A stretch of 50,342 nt of DNA from an uncultured Desulfovibrio sp. (GTDB lineage: Bacteria; Desulfobacterota; Desulfovibrionia; Desulfovibrionales; Desulfovibrionaceae), in NCBI GenBank assembly GCA_905235595.1, contig CAJOMG010000007.1, positions 1 through 50,342 of the forward strand. The letters run 5' to 3'. The notes under the pieces are model-generated. The model was not told the origin of the DNA. It saw only the letters and a program-made list of their open reading frames with translations, and did no database searches. The position numbers were made by a program, and so were the translations under genes. Positions within the stretch are counted from its first letter, which is position 1; every line of letters begins with the position of its first letter. Below are positions 17,784 to 26,824 of this stretch, in pieces.

Positions 17784-19457
17784 ATGGAAGATTTTGATTT
17801 TGTTACGCGTATTGTGTTGGTAGTTGACGATGAACCCGTTAATCGGGAGCTTCTGGTTGGAATGCTTGAGGATGGATACTCCGTTTTGCAGGCCGACGAT
17901 GGCAATGAGGCAATGAGCCTCATCGAGCAGTACGGAGAAGATATTTCTTTGGTGCTGCTAGATTTATACATGCCTAATTTTAACGGTTACGAGGTTCTGC
18001 AGAAGTTAAGTGAAAACGATTTGTTGAAGCGTATTCCTGTAATAGTACTTACGTCGGATTCGGACGCAGAAGTGAAAAGTCTGGAATTAGGGGCAGCGGA
18101 TTTTATTTCGAAACCCTACAGTTCTGTGGAAATAGTTCGTGCGCGTGTGCGTCGCATCATAAAAATGCATGAAGATGCGGCAGCGCTGAGAAGCATGGGC
18201 AAGGATCCTCTAACAGATTTGTATTCCACAGGCTATTTTTTCAGACGCGTGGAGCGCATTGAAAAATTTGCCTCCAACCGCGCTATGGACGCAATTGTCC
18301 TTAATGTCGATAAGTATCATCAGATAAATAGTTTGTATGGCCGTACTCGTGGAGATGCTGTTCTGAAGGATATTGCGGACTCACTGCGTTTAGAGCTGGA
18401 ATCATGTTTTGGTGTGGCATGCCGTGAGCATGCCGACAATTTTTATGCTTATGTGGAGCATCAGGATGATGCGGCAGCCTTTTTGAATCGTGTTGCTTCA
18501 AGCGTTCGTAAGCGTGAGGGTATCAAGACGCTGCGTTTGCGTATGGGCGTTTATCCCGAAGTGGATCACACTTTGCCCATAGAAGAGCGTTTTGTGCGTG
18601 CTGAACATGCCTGCCAATCCATCTGCGGTAATTATGCACGAAAATTTGCTGTTTACGATGCGGATATGTTTCGTAAAGAAGCTTTTGCACATAAGCTTGT
18701 AGATGAGTTTGAAGATGCTCTCACACAAGGGCAGTTCAGGGTCTGGTATCAACCACAACACGATATTCGTGGTGATACGCCTGTACGCTCTGGGGCTGAA
18801 GCCCTTGTGCGCTGGATACATCCCGATTTTGGTATGATCCGTCCAGACGCATTTATTCCTCTCTTTGAGGAGAATGGTCTTATTGCTAAACTGGACCATT
18901 TTGTATGGCGTACAGTTGCCTTGCAAATACGGCAGTGGAAAGACGACTTTGGTGATACCCTGCCCGTGTCAGTCAATGTGTCACGCATCAACACCCTTGA
19001 TCCGCGCTTAGAAAACGATTTGCAGGATATTGTAAGAGACTGTGGTATCGAAAACAACGATCTTGTTCTTGAGGTAACCGAATCCGCTTATGCTGACAGT
19101 ATGGGGCAGTTGGTGGAAACTGTTAATGATTTGCGTCGCGTTGGTTTTCATGTGGAGATGGATGATTTTGGTAGCGGCTATTCTTCGTTGAGTATGCTGA
19201 CAACGTTGCCTATAGATGCCCTGAAGCTGGATAGATCACTTGTACGCGGAATTGTGGAGCATAAAAAAGATTTGTATGTCTTGAAGCTCGTTCTTGATAT
19301 CGCCAAATCTCTTGGTCTTCCCGTAGTAGCTGAAGGTGTTGAAACAAAGGCACAGCTCGATTTGCTCAAAAAGGTCGGTTGTGATCGTGTTCAGGGGTAT
19401 TTTTTTTCCAGGCCAGTGCCTGCGGATGATTTTGTGAGATTTTTGTCTTCACGGTAG
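17784..19457 (+). CDS. Response regulator with degenerate GGDEF and intact EAL: c-di-GMP phosphodiesterase
   Basis: Residues 1-125 are a receiver domain with acidic pair D15/D16, phospho-acceptor D60, T90 and K110. Residues ~140-300 are a GGDEF-fold domain whose active motif has decayed (REHADNF at 214-220 in place of GGDEF), so it should not make c-di-GMP. Residues ~305-557 are an EAL domain with E339 (EALVR), N398, E430, the DD pair 460-461 (DDFGSGYSS), K481 (KLDRS) and AEGVET, so hydrolysis of c-di-GMP should be intact. SD-like GGAG lies 8 bases before the ATG. No histidine kinase is adjacent. It ends 12 bp from the convergent cyclase gene. Confidence 0.93.
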   Translation: MEDFDFVTRIVLVVDDEPVNRELLVGMLEDGYSVLQADDGNEAMSLIEQYGEDISLVLLDLYMPNFNGYEVLQKLSENDLLKRIPVIVLTSDSDAEVKSLELGAADFISKPYSSVEIVRARVRRIIKMHEDAAALRSMGKDPLTDLYSTGYFFRRVERIEKFASNRAMDAIVLNVDKYHQINSLYGRTRGDAVLKDIADSLRLELESCFGVACREHADNFYAYVEHQDDAAAFLNRVASSVRKREGIKTLRLRMGVYPEVDHTLPIEERFVRAEHACQSICGNYARKFAVYDADMFRKEAFAHKLVDEFEDALTQGQFRVWYQPQHDIRGDTPVRSGAEALVRWIHPDFGMIRPDAFIPLFEENGLIAKLDHFVWRTVALQIRQWKDDFGDTLPVSVNVSRINTLDPRLENDLQDIVRDCGIENNDLVLEVTESAYADSMGQLVETVNDLRRVGFHVEMDDFGSGYSSLSMLTTLPIDALKLDRSLVRGIVEHKKDLYVLKLVLDIAKSLGLPVVAEGVETKAQLDLLKKVGCDRVQGYFFSRPVPADDFVRFLSSR

Positions 19458-19468
19458 CTTTGAGCGTA

Positions 19469-21703
19469 TTATTTACCTGTCAATGTCCAGACATCGGTCC
19501 ATGTTTCGACAGGATGTGCCTGCAGATCAGCACATGCATCTGCATATGCCTGGTGCAGAGGACCAGGATGACGCTTGCATAGTGAGGTAAAAGCGTGCGC
19601 TGCAAGCGTCAACTGTGATGTGTCACGCTGCGCCACGGCCGTATGGTACATATACAGCGCTTCTGCCCAGACAGTAAGCACATCCTTTTGCGCTTCGGCC
19701 TCTTCTGCGGAGAGTATAGTGAATACATTTACGGGTTCGGCGCGTCCCTTGACTCGTAGTCGGGCCAATTCGCGCAGCACCAATCCTTGGCCACAGCGGG
19801 ATGCTGTTTCGCTGCTGGTCACTAGGGTCACGCCATAACGAGAGCACAATCCCTCAAGACGCGAGGCCAGGTTCACAGTATCACCTACTGCTGTATAGTT
19901 GGTGAGGTCGTCACTGCCCATGTTGCCTATATGTGCCTGTCCAGTGTGGATGCCAGCTCCCATACGCAGACAAAAGCCGAAGTCACGTTGTACATTTTTA
20001 TTCAGCTCAATGAGAGCCTGTTGCATGGTCAGTGCTGTACGCACGGCTTTTTCTGGATGATTGGGTACATCCAGGGGAGCGTTCCAGAAGGCCATGAGTG
20101 CGTCGCCGATGAACTTGTCCAGTGTTCCTCCAGATTCGCGTACCAGTGCTGTCATGGGCGTGAAATAGCGATTGAGCAGGCTGACTACCTGTTCGGGGGT
20201 AAGCTTTTCTGAAAGGGAGGTAAAGCCGCGTAAATCCGTGAACATGACAGTCAGCTCTCTTTGCTCGCCGCGCAGGGATGCCTCCCCCCTGTCTACAATG
20301 CGGGCCACCACTTCAGGTGAAACATAGTGGCTGAAGATATTGCGTATGCGGCGTTTGTCTTTTTCTGACAGCCAGAAGCGTGTAGCCCCCAGAGCGATAG
20401 CTTGTGCCCCCAGTACAAGCATGGCCCACAAGGGTGATATCCATAGCCCCTTGCTAAAGAAAAAACCTGAAGCCAAGTATGCGCCACTTGCGAGCACAAG
20501 GCCGCCAGCCAGTGCCACAGGCAGACTGGCAAAACCGAATAATGGAAGGCAGATGAGTGCAGCAAGGGCAATAAGCCCCATGTGCAGAGAAGGACTCCAG
20601 ACCGGTGTATCAAGGGTACGGCCAGTAAGCGCAGCATCGACCACCGTGGCGTGGGCTTCTACTCCCGGAAGATGTCGTTCCAGGGGGGTCGCCCGTATGT
20701 CCATGGTTCCGGCTGCAGACGACCCAATAAAAATGATTTTGCCACGCATGTCCTCGGGGTCGAAATTTCCTGAAAGCACATCAGTTGCACTTATATAAGG
20801 GAAACTGTGAGCTGGACCGCGCCAGGGTACCAGCATGAAGCCTTCATTAGAAACGGGAATGGATACTGGGCCAATGTGGATGCTCATCTGACCATTTTCA
20901 TCTTTGACTAATTGGAGACTTCGTTTTTTTAGGTGCAGCATGAGGGCACGCAAACTTAGGTTTGCATAGGTATGGCCTTGAACTCGCGCCAACAATGGAA
21001 GGCGTCGGATAAGACCATCTTGATCTAGTGGAGCGTTGAAAAAACCTACAGTACTGACAGATGCCAGTTCAGGTAGGGGGGCTACTAAACCCTTACCCGT
21101 TAGTAGGCTTTCTTCAATAAAACTGCCGTCACCACTGGTATCCATGGCAGCAATGCCAACACCCTTGGGGAGAGCATTTTCTCCTGTGAATACAGTGGCA
21201 TCTTCGTCCCGAAAGATGAGAAAAGCCCCCAGTACAACGGGTTTACCACGCAGAGTAAGTGCAAGCATGTGATCATTGTTGCGCAACTGAACGGGTACAT
21301 CTGAAAGATGTGCTTCTAAGCTACTCTCACGTCGCAAGTCGTTCAGTATAGTATCAACAGAGGTGCGATCTTTTTCAGAAAGCATAACGTCCAGTGCCAC
21401 TACTGAAGCACCGGCATCCAGTAATGCTTGTATGAGTCTGGCCAAACGGTAGCGTGGCCATGGCCATTGCCCTTGTTCACGAAGAGATTTTTCGTCCACA
21501 TCCACAATGGCTGTTATATTGGCATGTGTGCCGTCAGCCTGTTGGGCAAGAAAACTGTCATAGATTTTCAGAGCAAATTGCTGGAGCAAGGAAGGGTTGA
21601 GTAAGCCAAGGCCCAGCAAGATCAGGGTGAGTATCAGCGCGACAAGGGCAAGAGGGAGGGCCCGGCCTGCGTGCGTGTCAGCTTTGGGAGAGGAATTTGC
21701 CAT
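19469..21703 (-). CDS. CHASE2-domain class III adenylate cyclase
   Basis: A membrane-bound cyclase of 744 residues. After an N-terminal helix (LALVALILTLILLGLGLL) comes an extracytoplasmic CHASE2 sensor domain (DVDEKSLREQGQWPWPR, ... GKIIFIGSSAAGTMD). Three transmembrane helices follow, then a cytoplasmic catalytic domain with metal Asp residues in VMFTDLRGFTSLS and DKFIGDALMAFW and the transition-state Asn/Arg in VGDTVNLASRLE. The Lys in DKFIGD and the Asp in VGDTVN fit ATP rather than GTP as substrate. ATG 21703 is chosen; an upstream GTG at 21730 would add 9 residues and neither has a clear ribosome site. Its sensor ligand is unknown. Confidence 0.9.
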   Translation of the reverse strand: MANSSPKADTHAGRALPLALVALILTLILLGLGLLNPSLLQQFALKIYDSFLAQQADGTHANITAIVDVDEKSLREQGQWPWPRYRLARLIQALLDAGASVVALDVMLSEKDRTSVDTILNDLRRESSLEAHLSDVPVQLRNNDHMLALTLRGKPVVLGAFLIFRDEDATVFTGENALPKGVGIAAMDTSGDGSFIEESLLTGKGLVAPLPELASVSTVGFFNAPLDQDGLIRRLPLLARVQGHTYANLSLRALMLHLKKRSLQLVKDENGQMSIHIGPVSIPVSNEGFMLVPWRGPAHSFPYISATDVLSGNFDPEDMRGKIIFIGSSAAGTMDIRATPLERHLPGVEAHATVVDAALTGRTLDTPVWSPSLHMGLIALAALICLPLFGFASLPVALAGGLVLASGAYLASGFFFSKGLWISPLWAMLVLGAQAIALGATRFWLSEKDKRRIRNIFSHYVSPEVVARIVDRGEASLRGEQRELTVMFTDLRGFTSLSEKLTPEQVVSLLNRYFTPMTALVRESGGTLDKFIGDALMAFWNAPLDVPNHPEKAVRTALTMQQALIELNKNVQRDFGFCLRMGAGIHTGQAHIGNMGSDDLTNYTAVGDTVNLASRLEGLCSRYGVTLVTSSETASRCGQGLVLRELARLRVKGRAEPVNVFTILSAEEAEAQKDVLTVWAEALYMYHTAVAQRDTSQLTLAAHAFTSLCKRHPGPLHQAYADACADLQAHPVETWTDVWTLTGK

Positions 21704-21789
21704 GGCATAGTATGCACCATCAAGGTGCACTGGTTACGGGGGCACAGGGGTGGATTTGCTGCCATCCCCCACAGAGTGTTGGAATGTAG

Positions 21790-23814
21790 TTAATCTTCCG
21801 TATCTGCATAGCGTTTGCAGATAGCATCTATGACATCCCGAATTTCCATGAATACATCAATGAGTTCCGGGTCAAAATGGCTGCCCGCGTCTTTGCGAAG
21901 TACTGCCACTGCATCTTCTTTGGACCATGGCTCCTTGTAGCAACGACGCGAGATAAGTGCGTCATATACATCGGCAATAGCAGTGATGCGCGCTTCCAAG
22001 GGGATATCTTCACCAGCCAGCAGGGGGTATTTGTCTGAGCCTGTGTACCCTTGGCCATTCCATTTTTGGTGGTGGTGCAAGGCGATGCTGCGGGCCATCT
22101 GATCCACGTCAATGCGGGCATCAGTAAAGAGTTCTGCCCCCAGAGCAGAATGGGTTTCCATAATGGAGCGCTCTTCCGGGGTGAGACGACCATTCTTTTT
22201 TAGCACAGCGTCGGGAATGCCCACCTTGCCCACGTCGTGCAACATGGCTGCCATGCGTATGCGTCCCTTGGTGGTGCGTAGTTCCTCAAAGCGAATATGG
22301 TGTCGCTCTGCCCAGCGATGGTATATCTCAGCTGCCATGGCACCTACACGACGCACGTGGCTGGCCGTTTCACGCGGGTCTCGCAGTGAGGATGTTCGCA
22401 GCATACGCAAGATAAGATCATTTGCCATATGTGCCCGGTCCAGAGCAGTAACTGCCAGCATGACCAGGCGGTTGGCTGCCTGCACCATAGCAGGTGTAAA
22501 CGGACGGACGGTATTGCGGTGTTTACTGTTGATGAGTTGCAGTACACCTAGCAAGCGGCCATAGGCGTCCATAAAGGGCAGCGTCAACATGGAAATTGTG
22601 CGGTATCCTGTGGCCTTGTCGAAGGATTCGTTGAATGAGTAAGGTTCACTGGGTGCGATTGCGCGGACATCGGGAATGTTCAGGACACGTCCCGTACTGG
22701 CAGTGAACCCAGCGATGGATTTGGTATCTATGGGCAGTTCCGATTTAAGATAGATATGTTTGTTCGCCTCCGAACCGGGAAAGAGTGTGTCGTTGGCGGT
22801 GTATGAGAAAACAAGATGGTTATTTTCAACGAGATAGATAGTGCCTGCGTCAGCCATAGTTAAAGAACGGGCCTGTTCGAGAATACTGTCCAGCACAAGA
22901 TTGGTGTCGGAAAAATGGGAGATGCGCTGAAAAAAATCAAACAATTCGGCATCAGCGTTTTTCAGATGCTCTTCCCCAGGCTCCATTGCTCCGCCTTCAG
23001 CGGTAATGCGCATGCCTTCGCGTGCCAGTTGCAGGGTTATGGGCAAGTGACGGCAGTGGTCACGGAGGGCGTTTATAGCATTTTGCAGTTCTGAGTCAGT
23101 ATGCGTAGGAGCGTGGTGGGTAAAAATGCAATGTTTTACTCCACGATCTGCCAATGGTTTAGGCCAGTGCTCTATGGCGCTGTGTCCCCATCCTTTATGC
23201 GTGGCGTAGTCGTTAAGAAAAAAATGTCCGTCAACAAGAGCCACATCCGCACCGGCCATGAAGTCCAGGAGGCGCTCTGTGGCTTTGGCATCACTGCATT
23301 CGTGATCCCCAGTGTAGACGAATGTCCAGCCATCCGCTTCAACTCGGAATGCCATACAACTACCGGGATGGCATGTAGGGCAGGTTTTGATAGCCATACC
23401 ACAAGCAGTAAATTCTTTACCGGGGCAGAATTCCACAATATCACGATGCGGCAGGGAATCCCATGGAACAGGGAAATAGGTTTCGTCAAACAGACCGCGG
23501 ATGCTTTGGTAAAAAGGTTTTGGTGTTGCCGCTCCATAGAGGGTCAGCTTTTGCGCAGGATCGTACAGTGGCGCAAAACATGTCAGACCCATGATATGGT
23601 CCCAGTGCAGATGGCTGATGCAAATGGCACATTCAGTAGGGGCTTCATGAGACATGCCATCGCCAAGCGCGTGGATGCCCGATCCCGCATCCAGAATTAA
23701 ACGTTCGCCACTGTCTTTACGCACTTCAATGCAGGCCGTGGCGCCACCGAAGCGTGCCGTATGCGGGGAAGAAACAGGTATGGATCCGCGTGTGCCCCAT
23801 AAACGGATGATCAT
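21790..23814 (-). CDS. Metallo-beta-lactamase fold + GAF + HD-GYP fusion protein
   Basis: A 674-residue three-domain protein. Residues 1-~265 are a metallo-beta-lactamase-fold hydrolase with H68, H70, D72, H73 (SHLHWDH), H149, D170 and H233, so both metal sites look complete. Residues ~300-455 are GAF-like (DAGTIYLVENNHLVFSYTAND, ... LLGVLQLINSKH). Residues ~480-665 are an HD-GYP phosphodiesterase with HD at 526-527 (HDVGK). In the HHExxxGxGYP motif Glu is replaced by Gln583 and Pro by Thr591. It probably hydrolyses c-di-GMP or another cyclic dinucleotide under control of the GAF domain. The MBL substrate is unknown. It lies 73 bp downstream of the DUF697-like gene. Confidence 0.88.
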   Translation of the reverse strand: MIIRLWGTRGSIPVSSPHTARFGGATACIEVRKDSGERLILDAGSGIHALGDGMSHEAPTECAICISHLHWDHIMGLTCFAPLYDPAQKLTLYGAATPKPFYQSIRGLFDETYFPVPWDSLPHRDIVEFCPGKEFTACGMAIKTCPTCHPGSCMAFRVEADGWTFVYTGDHECSDAKATERLLDFMAGADVALVDGHFFLNDYATHKGWGHSAIEHWPKPLADRGVKHCIFTHHAPTHTDSELQNAINALRDHCRHLPITLQLAREGMRITAEGGAMEPGEEHLKNADAELFDFFQRISHFSDTNLVLDSILEQARSLTMADAGTIYLVENNHLVFSYTANDTLFPGSEANKHIYLKSELPIDTKSIAGFTASTGRVLNIPDVRAIAPSEPYSFNESFDKATGYRTISMLTLPFMDAYGRLLGVLQLINSKHRNTVRPFTPAMVQAANRLVMLAVTALDRAHMANDLILRMLRTSSLRDPRETASHVRRVGAMAAEIYHRWAERHHIRFEELRTTKGRIRMAAMLHDVGKVGIPDAVLKKNGRLTPEERSIMETHSALGAELFTDARIDVDQMARSIALHHHQKWNGQGYTGSDKYPLLAGEDIPLEARITAIADVYDALISRRCYKEPWSKEDAVAVLRKDAGSHFDPELIDVFMEIRDVIDAICKRYADTED

Positions 23815-23887
23815 CGCTGCCTCACTTTGAGGAAATGATTATTAAGGGGAAGATATATTAGCAACGCATTTGGGGAAGATGTTTGCA

Positions 23888-25135
23888 TCAGAGCTTTTCG
23901 TCGTTCCTTCGCAACAGATGAATCAATGCTGCCCCTGATTTTTTCACATGGTCAAGGGCGTGCGCACCCATCTCCTGGGCGTTTTCCACTATGGTAGTAC
24001 CTGCTGTTTTCGCTGTATCACCAAGGGCATCGACCCCGTTGCAAACGGTTTCCGTTACATTTTGCATACCCGTGACTATGGCCCCTACTGTGGCCTTGCC
24101 GCAATCAGCCACAGTTTGTGCGCTTCCACTCACAACATTGACAGTGCCTGTTGCTGCATCGGTAACAGTATTAGTGACTGTGGCCGTCACTTTGCCCATA
24201 TTGTCGACAATTTTTTTCCCGCTGTTTAGGGAGAGATCCTGAACTTCCTTTTTCAGGGCTTTAATAATGGCCCCGATGGATTCTTGGGATATGTCCAAGA
24301 GTATGGCTCCAGTCTCTCGTACGGTGGAGCTTCGTAAACTGTCCTTCCCGCCATACATGGCATAACGATATGCCTTGCGTGTGATTACTCCTGCTCGGAC
24401 TGCAAGAAGACTGTTAGCAGCACCATCGATGAGTGAAGTGGTGAACACATGCATAGCAGCTCCCACAAAGGGAACAGACGAGGCTGCCATGGCTGGGGTT
24501 ACCGAGGGCACGAGCTCATTGATGGCGTCGGCAATAGTTTGAGGAATATTTAGAGCCTCAATAGAAAAGGCCACAAATGTCGCTGATGAGACCGTAGAAT
24601 AGACGCTCCAAATCTCTCGAGGACTGGGGCGTTGATTATATACAGCAGAGATGCGCCATACCATGCGACAAAGGGCAAAAAAAACAATCAGTGCGTCAAG
24701 CCTGCCATTCTGTGCCAACGCAGTGCCTAGGAATACCTTTTTCCCACCAGAACGGATTTCTGCTTCAGCACGGGCATCCAGTAATGCAAGAGCCTGCTCC
24801 ATAAAATTCGGGGCGTCTGGATCAAGTTTTGCGGCCTGCACATAACTGTTGCGCGTAAGTCGGCGATGCATTTCAGCAAGGAAGGCCTCCCGTTCCTCAG
24901 CAGATGCGTCCTTCTGCAACATGAGCTTGGCCTGCCTTGCAAACAGTGCCTTATATATCCAGAAAAGAGCCATAAGTTCGGCTGCCACAAGGCCAAGGCA
25001 AACCCAGGTGCCTGCACCAAGGTATATGGCATCGGCAGCGTGTAACGCAGCGGTATCTATCTGCACCAACAGGGTTAAAGTCAGCGCTATGAAAAGAAAG
25101 GCCACTGCCATCATGATTTTAGAGAGATACTGCAT
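23888..25135 (-). CDS. DUF697/YcjF-like inner-membrane protein with repetitive C-terminus
   Basis: A 415-residue protein with two N-terminal membrane helices (IMMAVAFLFIALTLTLLVQ and WVCLGLVAAELMALFWIY), a helical linker, then a DUF697-like region (ALIVFFALCRMVWRISAVYNQRPSPREIW, ... VPFVGAAMHVFTTSLIDGAANSLLAVRAG). Residues ~300-400 form low-complexity Thr/Val/Ala/Asn segments (KVTATVTNTVTDAATGTVNVV...) that look like a long amphipathic helix of the LEA type. The function of DUF697 proteins is not established. The gene may be co-transcribed with the downstream HD-GYP gene. Confidence 0.75.
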   Translation of the reverse strand: MQYLSKIMMAVAFLFIALTLTLLVQIDTAALHAADAIYLGAGTWVCLGLVAAELMALFWIYKALFARQAKLMLQKDASAEEREAFLAEMHRRLTRNSYVQAAKLDPDAPNFMEQALALLDARAEAEIRSGGKKVFLGTALAQNGRLDALIVFFALCRMVWRISAVYNQRPSPREIWSVYSTVSSATFVAFSIEALNIPQTIADAINELVPSVTPAMAASSVPFVGAAMHVFTTSLIDGAANSLLAVRAGVITRKAYRYAMYGGKDSLRSSTVRETGAILLDISQESIGAIIKALKKEVQDLSLNSGKKIVDNMGKVTATVTNTVTDAATGTVNVVSGSAQTVADCGKATVGAIVTGMQNVTETVCNGVDALGDTAKTAGTTIVENAQEMGAHALDHVKKSGAALIHLLRRNDEKL

Positions 25136-25173
25136 ATTCTGCCTGCCTATTTTCGTCCATTACAGCGGCAAAA

Positions 25174-25650
25174 CTACCCTTTGATTCGCAGAAAAATGTC
25201 GAAGGTTGTACCACTTAAAGGTTTGGGAAAGAATTCTTGAGCGACACGGATACTATTGGCAACGGAAAGAACAATAGTAGCCCCTAGGGTCGTGAAAGCA
25301 CGGACCGCATTGAAAAAATATGTTCTTGTGTATTTCAATATCACCTGGATTATCTAATAACCACACGCTCACTTGATAGATAGGCCAGAATGGCAAATGC
25401 TCTTTGGAATGAGTAAAAGTGTAGGCAGACGACAATGACATACAGCCTCTCGAATAACGAAGAATGCTGGGAACTCTTGAGAATATGCTGCAGCAGACAG
25501 CATCCTGCTTTGCATATGAATATAGCCTATACCGTCTCGGGATTCCACAGGTATTTTGCTTTCAGGAATGACAGTCAGTGGGGCTCCCATTTGTAAGAGG
25601 TATCTTACGATTTGCGTAGCCTTTTTGCTCAAGGGTGCGTCGTCTGGTTC
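25174..25650 (-). pseudogene. Frameshifted, 5'-truncated remnant of an unrecognised gene
   Basis: Three pieces in different minus-strand frames read as one protein of about 155 residues. Piece one (DDAPLSKKATQIVRYLLQMG... FPAFFVIREAV) breaks near 25440, piece two (MSLSSAYTFTHSKEHLPFW... GDIEIHKNIFF) breaks in a run of six T near 25320, and piece three (NAVRAFTTLGATIVLSVANS... FDIFLRIKG) ends in TAG at 25174-25176. No ATG precedes it: an in-frame stop lies just upstream at about 25650, next to the IS remnant. I do not recognise the family. The shifts could be real decay or homopolymer sequencing errors. Confidence 0.55.
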
Positions 25651-25682
25651 GCACGGTTAGGGTGCTTTTCCAAGAGAATTGT

Positions 25683-25813
25683 TTAACATATCAGTGCCGC
25701 CAAGGCGACCTTGGCCTTAAAGCTTGGCGCGTGGTTTCTGCGTTTTCCCATTTTGCTCTCCTCCTTGACAGGTTCAAGCTAGCACACCTGTCCGAATTTT
25801 GGAGAACACCTCA
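25683..25813 (-). mobile_element. Left-end remnant of an IS3-family element with start of orfA
   Basis: On the minus strand an ATG at 25751, preceded by AAGGAGGAG, opens MGKRRNHAPSFKAKVALAAL, the typical beginning of IS3-family OrfA proteins (helix-turn-helix transposase subunit). After about 20 matching residues the frame runs into a stop at 25683. About 40 bp upstream of the ATG, 25789-25813 read on the minus strand begins TGAGGTG and ends TTCGGACA, resembling the terminal inverted repeat of IS150/IS3-type elements. The rest of orfA, orfB and the right end are missing. Confidence 0.7.
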
Positions 25814-25915
25814 ACTTACAGTGCATCAGCTTGCTAGAACAGTCCATGCGCACCCTACACTGGCTGAAGGTGTATGCGAAGCTGCTCAAGCAGTTGCCAT
25901 CCATGGAATCATAAA
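25814..25915 (+). pseudogene. C-terminal fragment of dihydrolipoamide dehydrogenase
   Basis: In the plus strand the segment right after the IS end reads QLTVHQLARTVHAHPTLAEG followed by VCEAAQAVAIHG. This matches the C-terminal interface domain of dihydrolipoyl dehydrogenases, including the active-site His-x-His-Pro-Thr motif with its downstream Glu. All upstream domains are absent and the frame continues past the normal end into the neighbouring gene's 3' region. I read it as the surviving tail of an lpd gene broken by the IS insertion and a later deletion. Confidence 0.7.
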
Positions 25916-25933
25916 AGATGTTGTATTGGGGGC

Positions 25934-26800
25934 CTATTTTTGCAAGAAAACTTCCATACGTCCCCATGCCAGGTGAAGATAGTAGCGAGATGTAGCAATG
26001 TCTGGCAGACGATAGACAGCTTTTGCCAAGGGAAAGAGAATATTCATCAGGGCAAAGATAAGTCCAAGGCGGTGTTTGCGTATGAGGAAGCTCCGGCCTC
26101 GTCCGTAGGCGCGGGCCTTTTCAAGGGGAACGCGGCTGAAATCAATGGAAGGGTGGTGTACACACAGGTCGATGCGCCGTACGGCTGTGCAGCCATTCAG
26201 AACGGCTCGCAACAGGTAATCTGTTTCTTCGCCTGACCCCCAGGGTGTATCGGCGCCCACTCCCATGTGCTCATCAAAATTCCCCGTACGTGCTACAGCT
26301 GTTTTGCTGAAGAAGAGCACGCTAGACGGGGCATTCCAGCAGAGGCTTTCCACAGTTTCCTCTGTGCGCCCTCTGCGTAGCAGGCACATGAGAAAACGTC
26401 GTATCTGTGGAGGACTGACCGTGCTGTCATTATCACGCATATCGAGCTGTCGTCCTACCAGGACGTCAGCACCTGTTGTGTCGAAGGCCGCATTGACACA
26501 AGCGAGCAAGTCTGGCGGATAGATACAGTCATCATCGGGAAAACAGACAATATCTCCGCGGCAATATAAAAGACCTGTGTTTCTTGCTTTTGAGAGGCCC
26601 TTGGGGCTGACTACGCGGAGAATTTCAAACGAAGTTCCGTAATGCGCAATCAGAGGACCGAGGAATGATGCATCAGGATTCTGGTCTACAAGCACGACAG
26701 AAAAAAAACGATATGTCTGTTTCTCCAGCGATTGTAGAAAAGATTCGACTTCCCGGTAGCGGCCCAATGTTGCCAATACGAGGGAAAAATGTCTTTGCAT
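25934..26800 (-). CDS. Family 2 glycosyltransferase
   Basis: A 288-residue GT-A-fold enzyme. It begins with FSLVLATLGRYREVESFLQSL (nucleotide-binding strand), has the metal-binding DxD-type motif in FPDDDC, the acceptor-side GSGEETDYLLRAV, and a basic C-terminal helix. It likely transfers a sugar from a nucleotide donor onto a surface glycan. Donor and acceptor cannot be told from sequence. It stands alone between a scar region and the phosphopantetheinyl transferase gene, with a 26-bp imperfect palindrome 25 bp upstream of its start. SD-like GGGAAAG precedes the ATG. Confidence 0.88.
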   Translation of the reverse strand: MQRHFSLVLATLGRYREVESFLQSLEKQTYRFFSVVLVDQNPDASFLGPLIAHYGTSFEILRVVSPKGLSKARNTGLLYCRGDIVCFPDDDCIYPPDLLACVNAAFDTTGADVLVGRQLDMRDNDSTVSPPQIRRFLMCLLRRGRTEETVESLCWNAPSSVLFFSKTAVARTGNFDEHMGVGADTPWGSGEETDYLLRAVLNGCTAVRRIDLCVHHPSIDFSRVPLEKARAYGRGRSFLIRKHRLGLIFALMNILFPLAKAVYRLPDIATSRYYLHLAWGRMEVFLQK

Positions 26801-26824
26801 GTCTTTCCCTTGACTGCTTTAGAG

